Assembly (NCBI GenBank): GCA_012960055.1 | Contig: DUCA01000039.1 | Coordinates: forward strand, 1 to 6,888 | DNA length: 6,888 nucleotides | Reading direction: 5' to 3' | From: Cycloclasticus sp. | GTDB lineage: Bacteria > Pseudomonadota > Gammaproteobacteria > Methylococcales > Cycloclasticaceae | Shown here: positions 1 to 4,923 of the stretch, piece by piece | How the letters are laid out: every line of letters starts with the position of its first letter | Position numbering within the stretch: position 1 is the stretch's first letter | Translations under genes and position numbers: made by a program | The notes under the pieces: generated by a model | Seen by the model: the letters and a program-made list of their open reading frames with translations, nothing else | The model's database searches: none | What the model was told of the DNA's origin: nothing

Positions 1-133
1 CTTTTAAGGGCGCTAATGGCATGTTGTGGTACACCGCGTCTTCGCTCATTAGCGCTAATATCTTATCTAAATCTAGTTGCTCCCAAGCAGAGCAAAACTC
101 TCGAACAGCACCTTTGCGTCCTTGCATTGTCAT
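1..133 (-). CDS. Limonene-1,2-epoxide hydrolase-like / SnoaL-like protein, N-terminal fragment
   Basis: Only the first 44 codons are present; the gene runs off the left edge, so no stop is seen. The peptide has an N-terminal helix pattern (GAVREFCSAWEQLD) and then EDAVYHNMPLAPLK, which closely resembles the YQNMPLPP segment of Rhodococcus limonene-1,2-epoxide hydrolase. In that enzyme the Tyr and Asn of this segment (Tyr53, Asn55) help position the catalytic water; here they are Tyr35 and Asn37. The family folds as a small NTF2-like alpha+beta cone and is cytosolic. The ATG at 131-133 is chosen because an AAAAGGAA ribosome site (143-150) lies 9 bases upstream; the next ATG, two codons in, is too far from it. 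The start lies 5 bases past the stop of the upstream reductase, so the two are probably co-transcribed. The rest of the active site (an Asp-Arg-Asp set in the family) is outside the window. A non-catalytic SnoaL/NTF2-like protein remains possible. Confidence 0.75.
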   Translation of the reverse strand, partial: MTMQGRKGAVREFCSAWEQLDLDKILALMSEDAVYHNMPLAPLK

Positions 134-138
134 ATCAA

Positions 139-1170
139 TTAATTCCTTTTATTTAAATTACTGTCAATTGTTTTTATAACGCGATATGCCGCTAAAAACG
201 TCGGTATCGCAATATTATGTTTTTGGGCTTCCTCAATCAATGGTGTAAACAGTGTATCGGCTTCTGCTTCTGCTTCTTTACCCTTCACCAAATCTTCATG
301 CATGGATGTTCTAACACCCGGTGTTTTCAGCTTCATCTTAACACCCATATCAACACACGCTTGTACGGCTTGCTCAAAAGAAGACTCATCAATCATTTTT
401 AAAAATGAGAACGGTGCGTAATAATCTTTTGGCGTATACCCCATCGCTTTATATACATTAACCAGCTCTTTGGCAATCGTCACATAGTGTTCAGCGCCCT
501 CTTTTACCGAAATCCCATCCCAATAGTCTAACGTGGGTATGGACCCCAACGAACTTGCGGACCAAGAGGAGGCTCCCGACACTTGAACGACTTTTTCCCA
601 TAAGACGTTATCGATATCTTCAACGGATTGAGCATTTAAATTTGCTTCAGTAAATGCCTGCGCTATCACCTCTGTTCGGCTCGAGCGGCCACCACCCAAT
701 TCCCCAAAATAGGCGGTAGTTGGTGCGGTAACATGGTTATGCACCCTACCTGCTTCTATCAACGTAGCCCCTTCGATAATTGAACCGCCAATAACCCGTT
801 CTTTACCAAAACCGTTAATCAACAGCGTTTCTTTGCCAACGCCATTTTGCATGGTTAACGCGCATTTTATTTGTGCTGATATAACCGCTGCATCGTTTAT
901 CGCAGCTGCCGCATCTTTTGCCTTAGTCAGCAAAATATAATAATCAATTTCGCCGGTTACTTGTTCAGGATGGGTGACTGCAGTGAGGTTGACCTTGATG
1001 AGCATATCGCCAAGTCGACCAAAGACAAAGAGGCCTTTTTTGTTGATTGCATCCGCATGCGCTTGCCGACTTATTAAGGTGACTTTATGACCCGATTTTG
1101 CGAGATAACCACCCACCACCGATCCTAAACCACCTGCACCGTGAATACATATATGCAATTGCCTCTTCAT
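139..1170 (-). CDS. Ketopantoate reductase (PanE/ApbA)-family NAD(P)H oxidoreductase, substrate uncertain
   Basis: A complete 343-residue cytosolic protein with the two-domain layout of 2-dehydropantoate 2-reductases. The N-terminal Rossmann domain (about 1-175) opens with GAGGLG (11-16) and ends its second strand at Ser34-Arg35, a pattern suited to NADPH. Lys83 (LLTKAKD) and Asn109 (QNGVG) match E. coli PanE Lys72 and Asn98. The helical C-terminal domain has the catalytic-type Lys193 (LWEK, PanE Lys176), Ser289 (PanE Ser244) and Glu301 (PanE Glu256). However, PanE Asn180 and Asn184, which contact pantoate, align by hand with Val197 and Ser201. The protein is also about 40 residues longer than PanE. 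I infer reduction of a different 2-keto acid or carbonyl. The start fits the Rossmann strand at residue 7; no clear Shine-Dalgarno site precedes it. It heads an apparent operon with the epoxide-hydrolase-like gene. True PanE function is possible but not favoured. Confidence 0.88.
   Translation of the reverse strand: MKRQLHICIHGAGGLGSVVGGYLAKSGHKVTLISRQAHADAINKKGLFVFGRLGDMLIKVNLTAVTHPEQVTGEIDYYILLTKAKDAAAAINDAAVISAQIKCALTMQNGVGKETLLINGFGKERVIGGSIIEGATLIEAGRVHNHVTAPTTAYFGELGGGRSSRTEVIAQAFTEANLNAQSVEDIDNVLWEKVVQVSGASSWSASSLGSIPTLDYWDGISVKEGAEHYVTIAKELVNVYKAMGYTPKDYYAPFSFLKMIDESSFEQAVQACVDMGVKMKLKTPGVRTSMHEDLVKGKEAEAEADTLFTPLIEEAQKHNIAIPTFLAAYRVIKTIDSNLNKRN
143..150 (-). promoter_or_regulatory. 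Ribosome binding site of the epoxide-hydrolase-like gene
   Basis: AAAAGGAA on the minus strand lies 9 bases before the ATG at 131-133. It is inside the last codons of the upstream reductase gene. It decides the start of the hydrolase-like gene and supports its being a real, separately initiated cistron. Confidence 0.65.
260..277 (-). repeat. Three tandem hexamers (AGAAGC) in the reductase gene
   Basis: On the plus strand GCTTCT occurs three times in a row, read on the gene strand as AGAAGC. The unit is in frame and encodes alternating Glu-Ala, residues 299-304, including Glu301, the predicted equivalent of PanE Glu256. Gain or loss of a unit would keep the frame. It may simply reflect an alanine/glutamate-rich helix. 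Confidence 0.7.
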
Positions 1171-1191
1171 GAACTTGAGCCACTACCAAAA

Positions 1192-1219
1192 AGTATAACT
1201 AATTGCTAATACTGGCCAA
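1192..1219 (-). promoter_or_regulatory. Candidate sigma-70 promoter of the reductase/hydrolase operon
   Basis: On the minus strand TATACT (1192-1197) is a good -10 box, and TTGGCC (1214-1219) is a partial -35 box (4 of 6 positions) at a 16-base spacing. Transcription would start near 1185, giving a leader of about 15 bases before the ATG at 1168-1170. No Shine-Dalgarno sequence is visible in this leader. Confidence 0.4.
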
Positions 1220-1236
1220 AGGAGTGACTTAAGTAA

Positions 1237-1296
1237 ATGCTAAACGTCATACGAAGCTCGTCACAAGAGCCATATGAAAATAGCTCAACCGTTTAA
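1237..1296 (+). CDS. Possible 19-residue small ORF, unrecognised
   Basis: An ATG begins a 19-codon ORF (starting MLNVIRSS, ending NSSTV) with AAAGGAG 12 bases upstream, a slightly long but usable spacing. It lies wholly in the intergenic region, 76 bases before the DUF1269-type gene on the same strand, so it could be a leader peptide or a small protein. It has no hydrophobic segment and no run of one amino acid of the kind seen in attenuation leaders. Its length is easily reached by chance; the ribosome site is the only support. Confidence 0.15.
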   Translation: MLNVIRSSSQEPYENSSTV

Positions 1297-1306
1297 TTGA
1301 ATTAAA
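1292..1306. repeat. 15-base AT-rich palindrome, possible operator
   Basis: TTTAATTGAATTAAA reads as seven-base arms around a central G. It sits 66 bases before the start of the DUF1269-type gene and overlaps the end of the small ORF. A two-fold symmetric site in this place could bind a dimeric regulator, but AT-rich palindromes of this size are common in AT-rich spacer DNA. Confidence 0.3.
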
Positions 1307-1358
1307 TATCACACTTATAGCCCAATTATGTGGTAGTTTTATATTTCCATAACGACAT

Positions 1359-1365
1359 GGGAGGT
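1359..1365 (+). promoter_or_regulatory. Strong ribosome binding site of the DUF1269-type gene
   Basis: GGGAGGT lies 7 bases before the ATG at 1373-1375. It is the best Shine-Dalgarno sequence in the window and fixes this start. Confidence 0.85.
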
Positions 1366-1372
1366 AGTTCTA

Positions 1373-1900
1373 ATGAAACGACGTTTATATTTTTTATTAC
1401 CTGATCACGATACGACAGAACAAGTCGTTAACGAGATGCTTATTGCTCGAATCACCGAGTCAAACATTCATGTTCTCGCCAAAGCTGGCTCAGACATGGA
1501 CGCCCTGCCTGAAGCCAATTTACTCCAATCCAGTGACTTTATTCACAGTGTAGAAATGGGTGCGGCTGTGGGCGGTGTCACAGGGATTCTAGCGGGCCTT
1601 GCGGCGATGACATTCCCTCCCGCCGGTTTGGTATTAGGCGGCGGCGCTGTTCTTGGCATCGCATTAGCGGGCGCGGGCGTTGGCTCTTGGGGTTCTGCGA
1701 TGATTGGTATTAGCGCACCCAATTCTAGACTAAAATCTTTTGAGAAAGCAGTCGAGGATGGACAATATTTAATGATGGTCGATGTACCCGTGAAGAAAGT
1801 TGAAGACATCACTAAAAGCGTGAAAGAACACCACCCTGAAGCGGAAATACACGCCTGCGACTCAGATATCCCAGCACATCCACTGGGCGGCGTTTACTAG
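1373..1900 (+). CDS. DUF1269-type glycine-rich membrane protein, function unknown
   Basis: A complete 175-residue protein. It opens MKRRLYFLLPD with a following HVLAKAG segment (33-39), the start typical of proteins I recall as DUF1269 family members, which also share the LLQSSDFIH, PNSRLKSFE and MMVDVP blocks (here 50-58, 116-124 and 134-139). Residues about 60-115 are hydrophobic and very glycine-rich (GGVTGILAG, LGGGAVLG, AGAGVGSWGS), consistent with two close-packed membrane helices of glycine-zipper type, with a break at the Pro82-Pro83 pair. The flanking N- and C-terminal parts look like small soluble alpha/beta segments. There is no cleavable signal peptide. No biochemical role is established that I know of; a stress or envelope role is only a guess. 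The gene stands alone on its strand and ends in a CTAG shared with the stop of the convergent hyuA-like gene. Confidence 0.85.
   Translation: MKRRLYFLLPDHDTTEQVVNEMLIARITESNIHVLAKAGSDMDALPEANLLQSSDFIHSVEMGAAVGGVTGILAGLAAMTFPPAGLVLGGGAVLGIALAGAGVGSWGSAMIGISAPNSRLKSFEKAVEDGQYLMMVDVPVKKVEDITKSVKEHHPEAEIHACDSDIPAHPLGGVY
1897..1900. other. CTAG shared by two convergent stop codons
   Basis: The plus-strand gene ends with TAG at 1898-1900 and the minus-strand gene ends with TAG read from 1899 to 1897. The two genes overlap tail to tail by the four-base palindrome CTAG, leaving no intergenic space for a conventional terminator on either side. Confidence 0.9.
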
Positions 1901-3840
1901 TACTTAGTTAGTACTAAGTTACCATACTCATCAATCTCGCACTGCCAATGCGGTGCGAGATGGGTGGTGGCTACTTGCTCAACAATCAGTGCTTCGCCTT
2001 TAATTATATCGCGAGGCTTGAGTTCTTGGCGTTGGTAAAGTCGTAAACCGTTATCTAATTCCGCATTCAACTCCTCTGCTTCAGCCCGTTTATTTTGTTT
2101 CGCTAAATAAGGTTTCGGCATCTCCCCCGATAACGTCACGCGTAAATTAACCAACTCAACCGGCAAATCTAAATCGTGCCCATAGCGACCTTTATGCAGG
2201 CCATGAAATTCCTTAATCGCCGTCTCTGTATCGCTCCAGGTAATTGGCAAAGTATACGACTGCCCGACGTAACGTAAGTCCACCAAATAACGGATTTCAA
2301 TATCCTCAGCGCAAACGCCTTCAGCCTGTAATTCCTCTTGTCCCTGTGCAACCATGGCGGCAAAGCCTTGTTCAATATCGTCTATAGACAATTCACGAAG
2401 GCTACCCAACAAACTTCGCGATAATTCGCGCGAGCGTGGCGCAGCTAACATACCAAACGCTGACAACACACCGGAGTGAACCGGCACGATGGCTGTTGTT
2501 ATGCCCAGCGCATCGGCCAGTGCACACACGTGCAAACTGCCTGCGCCACCGAAGGTCATCAGCGCATAAGGTCTTGGGTCTATGCCTCGTTGAATAGAAA
2601 TAACGCGTAATGCCCGCGCCATATGTTCGTTAGCCAACTGAATAACGCCTTCTGCTGCCTGCTTGGGCTCACAGCCTAACTCATCAGCTAATTGACGCAT
2701 CACTCGCTCAGTAGCGGTCATTTCCAAGGTCATCTCGCCACCCAAGAAATACGAGCTGCTGATTCGGCCTAAATACAAATTAGCATCTGTCACGGTCACT
2801 TTTTGACCGCCCCGACCGTAACAAGCAGGGCCTGGCGATGCACCGGCAGATTCTGGACCCACACATAGCAAACCACCAGTATCCACATGCGCAATTGACC
2901 CGCCGCCTGCGCCAATCGTGTGCATATCGACCATTGGAACAGCCACTGGATAGCCTTCAACCTTACCTTCATTGGTCAACGCGATGGCACCATCCAACAA
3001 GGCAACATCGGTTGACGTACCGCCCATATCCAAGGTTAGCAAGCGTTCAAAACCGGCTAATTTGCCCATATGTAACGCCGCCATTAAGCCACCCGCAGGG
3101 CCAGACAACAGCATACGCACCGCTTGTTCACCGGCTTGTTCAGCTGCAATTGTTCCACCTGAACTTTGCATCACCGACACCGACGAAGTTTTTACCGATG
3201 CAGTTAAGCGTTTTAAATACCCCGTCACCAATGGCCCAACATAAGCATTTAACCACGTTGCCATACCCCGTTCGTATTCTTTGTATTCCGGTAGCACCTT
3301 GGATGAACGCGACACAAAAACGCCCTCTGGCATGGCCTTTTCAAGGCGCTTTTCTGCCTCGTCATTTAAAAACGAGAACAATAAATTGATGGCAACCGCA
3401 CTGGGAGCGAGTTGCCTGATTTGTTCAATTAGTTGATCAACGTGTTCATCGGTTAACGGTTCAATCACCTCACCTGTTGCCGCCACTCTGCCGCCAGTTT
3501 CTAAACAGAGCTCAGCCGGTACGGGTGGTTGCTGCGGCTTTGGATTTAGGTTATACAACTCCTTTCTTGCTTGACGGCCTATGGTTAACATATCGGCCAA
3601 ACCATGATTGGTAACAAAACAGCAGCGTACGCCTTTTTTCTCCAACACGGCGTTGGTTGCTACGGTCGAACCGTGCACTATCAACAACTGTCCGCTATCA
3701 ACACCCAGCTCTTCTATGCCTTGCAAAATGGCTTCTTCTGGCGCATGAGGTGTTGAAAGCACTTTATGAATACGCACGCCTGCCTCATCGATGTACACAA
3801 AATCGGTAAACGTGCCGCCGGTATCTACGCCTAATAACAT
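1897..3840 (-). CDS. Hydantoinase/oxoprolinase subunit A (HyuA-like ATPase)
   Basis: A complete 647-residue cytosolic protein of the HyuA family, whose members use ATP to activate cyclic amides such as hydantoins or 5-oxoproline, or to carboxylate ketones. The actin-like ATPase fold is clear. The first phosphate motif is GVDTGGTFTD (4-13); HGSTVATNAVLEKKG (56-70) closes the N-terminal domain core. The second domain has SGPAGG (246-251), LDMGGTSTDVALL (270-282), GAGGGSIA (310-317), GPESAGASPGPACYGRGG (328-345) and IQRGIDPRPYALMTFGGAGS (416-435). The C-terminal domain contains DLRYVGQSYTLPI (521-533). The length is near that of stand-alone HyuA and about half of fused OplaH-type 5-oxoprolinases. 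The usual partner HyuB is absent: downstream lies a convergent gene, upstream a divergent ABC operon. No strong Shine-Dalgarno precedes the ATG, but it opens exactly at the phosphate-motif strand. The substrate cannot be told from sequence. Confidence 0.92.
   Translation of the reverse strand: MLLGVDTGGTFTDFVYIDEAGVRIHKVLSTPHAPEEAILQGIEELGVDSGQLLIVHGSTVATNAVLEKKGVRCCFVTNHGLADMLTIGRQARKELYNLNPKPQQPPVPAELCLETGGRVAATGEVIEPLTDEHVDQLIEQIRQLAPSAVAINLLFSFLNDEAEKRLEKAMPEGVFVSRSSKVLPEYKEYERGMATWLNAYVGPLVTGYLKRLTASVKTSSVSVMQSSGGTIAAEQAGEQAVRMLLSGPAGGLMAALHMGKLAGFERLLTLDMGGTSTDVALLDGAIALTNEGKVEGYPVAVPMVDMHTIGAGGGSIAHVDTGGLLCVGPESAGASPGPACYGRGGQKVTVTDANLYLGRISSSYFLGGEMTLEMTATERVMRQLADELGCEPKQAAEGVIQLANEHMARALRVISIQRGIDPRPYALMTFGGAGSLHVCALADALGITTAIVPVHSGVLSAFGMLAAPRSRELSRSLLGSLRELSIDDIEQGFAAMVAQGQEELQAEGVCAEDIEIRYLVDLRYVGQSYTLPITWSDTETAIKEFHGLHKGRYGHDLDLPVELVNLRVTLSGEMPKPYLAKQNKRAEAEELNAELDNGLRLYQRQELKPRDIIKGEALIVEQVATTHLAPHWQCEIDEYGNLVLTKY
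1902..1919. repeat. Seven-base inverted repeat just past the convergent stops
   Basis: ACTTAGT (1902-1908) and ACTAAGT (1913-1919) are perfect inverted copies around a four-base loop. TAGTACT also occurs twice directly (1898-1904, 1909-1915). The stem is AT-rich and would be weak. It lies in the last codons of the hyuA-like gene and immediately downstream of the DUF1269-type stop. Confidence 0.45.
1934..1961 (+). terminator. Strong hairpin downstream of the DUF1269-type gene, possible 3' end or processing structure
   Basis: ATCTCGCAC (1934-1942) and GTGCGAGAT (1953-1961) form a perfect nine-base stem. In plus-strand RNA it extends by a U-G wobble (1943/1952) and two more pairs (1944/1951, 1945/1950), giving 12 pairs around a CAAU loop. 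In minus-strand RNA the wobble position becomes an A-C mismatch. It begins 34 bases after the plus-strand stop. There is no T-run after it on either strand, so a classical rho-independent terminator is not supported; it may protect a 3' end, or be incidental in the hyuA-like coding sequence. Confidence 0.4.
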
Positions 3841-3990
3841 GTTGAAAATCTATCTTTAAAAAAGGATTATTTTTACATGACTGGCCGATGAACACACCTT
3901 TATTTGACTCATCAGGCCGCTTGAAAGAAATCAAATCACGCATTCATCTTTCTCACTTCAACGCCAGCCAACATCACGTATACTCACTGG
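3841..3990. other. Divergent intergenic region between hyuA-like gene and ABC operon
   Basis: These 150 bases carry the starts of two divergent transcription units. For the plus strand there is a TATACT box (3979-3984) directly before the ATPase start, and an AAAGGA (3861-3866) before two tiny overlapping ORFs. For the minus strand I see no convincing promoter or Shine-Dalgarno site for the hyuA-like gene. TTGACT (3904-3909) and TTGAAA (3921-3926) resemble -35 boxes but lack a -10 at the right distance. Confidence 0.6.
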
Positions 3991-4016
3991 ATGAGCACAT
4001 TAATCGAAGTCCGTAA
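3888..4016 (+). CDS. Possible 42-residue ORF overlapping the ABC ATPase start, unrecognised
   Basis: This ORF begins MNTPLFDSSGRLKEIKS and ends EHINRSP. It runs in a different frame across the ATPase start, ending 26 bases inside that gene. It is preceded by a four-codon ORF MTGR (3877-3891) whose TGA overlaps its ATG as ATGA, and that mini-ORF has AAAGGA (3861-3866) 10 bases upstream. The arrangement would allow coupled translation into the ATPase. It matches no family I know, is hydrophilic and histidine-rich in the middle, and could easily be chance. If mRNA begins at 3991, it is not transcribed from that promoter. Confidence 0.18.
   Translation: MNTPLFDSSGRLKEIKSRIHLSHFNASQHHVYSLDEHINRSP
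3957..3984 (+). promoter_or_regulatory. Candidate promoter of the ABC operon, giving a leaderless mRNA
   Basis: TATACT (3979-3984) differs from the -10 consensus at one base. Six bases follow it and then the A of the ATG at 3991, exactly the expected transcription start. The -35 candidate TTCAAC (3957-3962) at a 16-base spacing is poor (3 of 6). No Shine-Dalgarno site lies before the ATG, which fits leaderless translation. Confidence 0.4.
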
Positions 4017-4923
4017 TTTAACCCGTCAGTTTGGCGATTATTGTGCTGTAGACGATGTCAGTTTTTCGCTTGATAAAGGGGAAGTTTTAGGCTTTTTAGG
4101 TCCAAATGGTGCCGGAAAATCCACCACCATGAAAATGATTTGTGGCAATTTAACCCCCACCGTTGGTGAAATCAAAATCAACGGCTATGACATTATCGAA
4201 CAACCGAAATTGGCCAAAGCCGAATTAGGTTTTTTGCCCGAAATTCCACCCTTGTATCCCGATTTAACCGTCGATGAATTTTTGACGTATTGTGCAAAAC
4301 TGCACGGATTGAAAAAGGCCGCTATTAAAAAAGCCGTTGATAACGGTAAAGAAAAATGCGGCTTAAGCGAGGTCGGCAAACGCCTTATCAGCAATTTATC
4401 CAAAGGCTACCAACAGCGTGTGGGCATTGCGCAAGCTATTTTACACAACCCAGCGGTTATCATTTTAGACGAGCCGACCGTTGGCTTAGACCCGATTCAA
4501 ATATTGGAAATACGTAAGCTGATTCGTGAATTAGGCAAACAGCACAGCGTTATTCTTTCCACCCACATTTTGCCTGAAGTGCAACAGTCATGCAGCCGCG
4601 TGCAAATTATTCACCATGGTAAATTGGTACTTAATGAAAGTATCGACGGCTTATCTCGCCGCATGACCTCTTCAAGCCTGCTGGTTGATTTCCGTCAGCC
4701 TGCAGATTTAAACCAACTTGAAGCGCTAAGCGGCGTGGATTCGGTTGATGTGCTCGACCAACATCAACTTCGTATTCACCATAAACAAGGCACCTGCATT
4801 GCCGAAGCCGTGGCTGAATTAGCCGTTAATAAACGCTGGGGGTTGTTAGAGCTTCGACCAGAAAAGCATGATATGGAACAGATTTTCCTTTCAATAACGC
4901 AACCATCAAACAGCCATGAATAG
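3991..4923 (+). CDS. ABC transporter ATP-binding protein, GldA-like
   Basis: A complete 310-residue cytoplasmic ATPase expected to pair with the permease encoded next. Visible motifs are Walker A GPNGAGKST (37-45), signature LSKGYQQRVG (136-145, a variant of LSGGQ), Walker B IILDEP (157-162) with catalytic Glu161, the D-loop GLDP (165-168) and the switch His192 (STH). The Q-loop reads GFLPEIPPLYP (80-90), with Glu84 where many ABC ATPases have Gln; this and the LSKGY signature are usual in the GldA branch of ABC-2 exporters. Residues after about 220 form a C-terminal extension of about 90 residues, also common in that branch. The start gives MSTLIEVRNLTRQFG, the normal first strand. Its last bases overlap the permease start by 8 bases (ATGAATAG). 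By homology it drives export or membrane remodelling, with an unknown substrate. The name reflects family likeness and does not imply gliding. Confidence 0.92.
   Translation: MSTLIEVRNLTRQFGDYCAVDDVSFSLDKGEVLGFLGPNGAGKSTTMKMICGNLTPTVGEIKINGYDIIEQPKLAKAELGFLPEIPPLYPDLTVDEFLTYCAKLHGLKKAAIKKAVDNGKEKCGLSEVGKRLISNLSKGYQQRVGIAQAILHNPAVIILDEPTVGLDPIQILEIRKLIRELGKQHSVILSTHILPEVQQSCSRVQIIHHGKLVLNESIDGLSRRMTSSSLLVDFRQPADLNQLEALSGVDSVDVLDQHQLRIHHKQGTCIAEAVAELAVNKRWGLLELRPEKHDMEQIFLSITQPSNSHE

Larger units (their letters stand above)
1171..1372. other. Divergent intergenic region between reductase and DUF1269-type gene
   Basis: These 202 bases separate two divergently read genes. They hold the candidate reductase promoter at the left, then a purine-rich AAAGGAG (1218-1224) before a 19-codon plus-strand ORF, then an AT-rich palindrome (1292-1306), then the ribosome site of the next gene. 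I found no convincing paired -35/-10 for the plus-strand gene: TTGAAT (1297-1302) has no -10 at the right distance, and TATATT (1340-1345) has no -35. No tRNA-like or terminator-like structure was seen. Confidence 0.6.

Noticed and set aside
139..1170. Calling the reductase panE of pantothenate synthesis
   Set aside because: The two pantoate-contacting asparagines are replaced and no other pantothenate gene is nearby, so a gene symbol would claim too much.
1297..1345. TTGAAT with TTATAG or TATATT as a promoter for the DUF1269-type gene
   Set aside because: Spacings are about 12 and 37 bases, far from the 16-18 needed; left as promoter not found.
1543..1812. 89-codon minus-strand open frame
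   Set aside because: It is antisense to the glycine-rich part of the DUF1269-type gene; its proline/alanine-rich product is the expected complement of glycine codons.
2838..3389. 183-codon plus-strand open frame
   Set aside because: It lies wholly antisense to the conserved core of the hyuA-like gene, has a composition rich in His, Pro, Gln and Thr with no recognisable motif, and is explained as a shadow of that gene's codon pattern.
3904..3926. TTGACT and TTGAAA as -35 boxes for the ABC operon
   Set aside because: No acceptable -10 sequence lies 16-18 bases downstream of either.
3841..3990. Imperfect inverted repeat around TTGAA (3921) and TTCAA (3957)
   Set aside because: The arms are interrupted and the loop is long, so no stable structure is supported.
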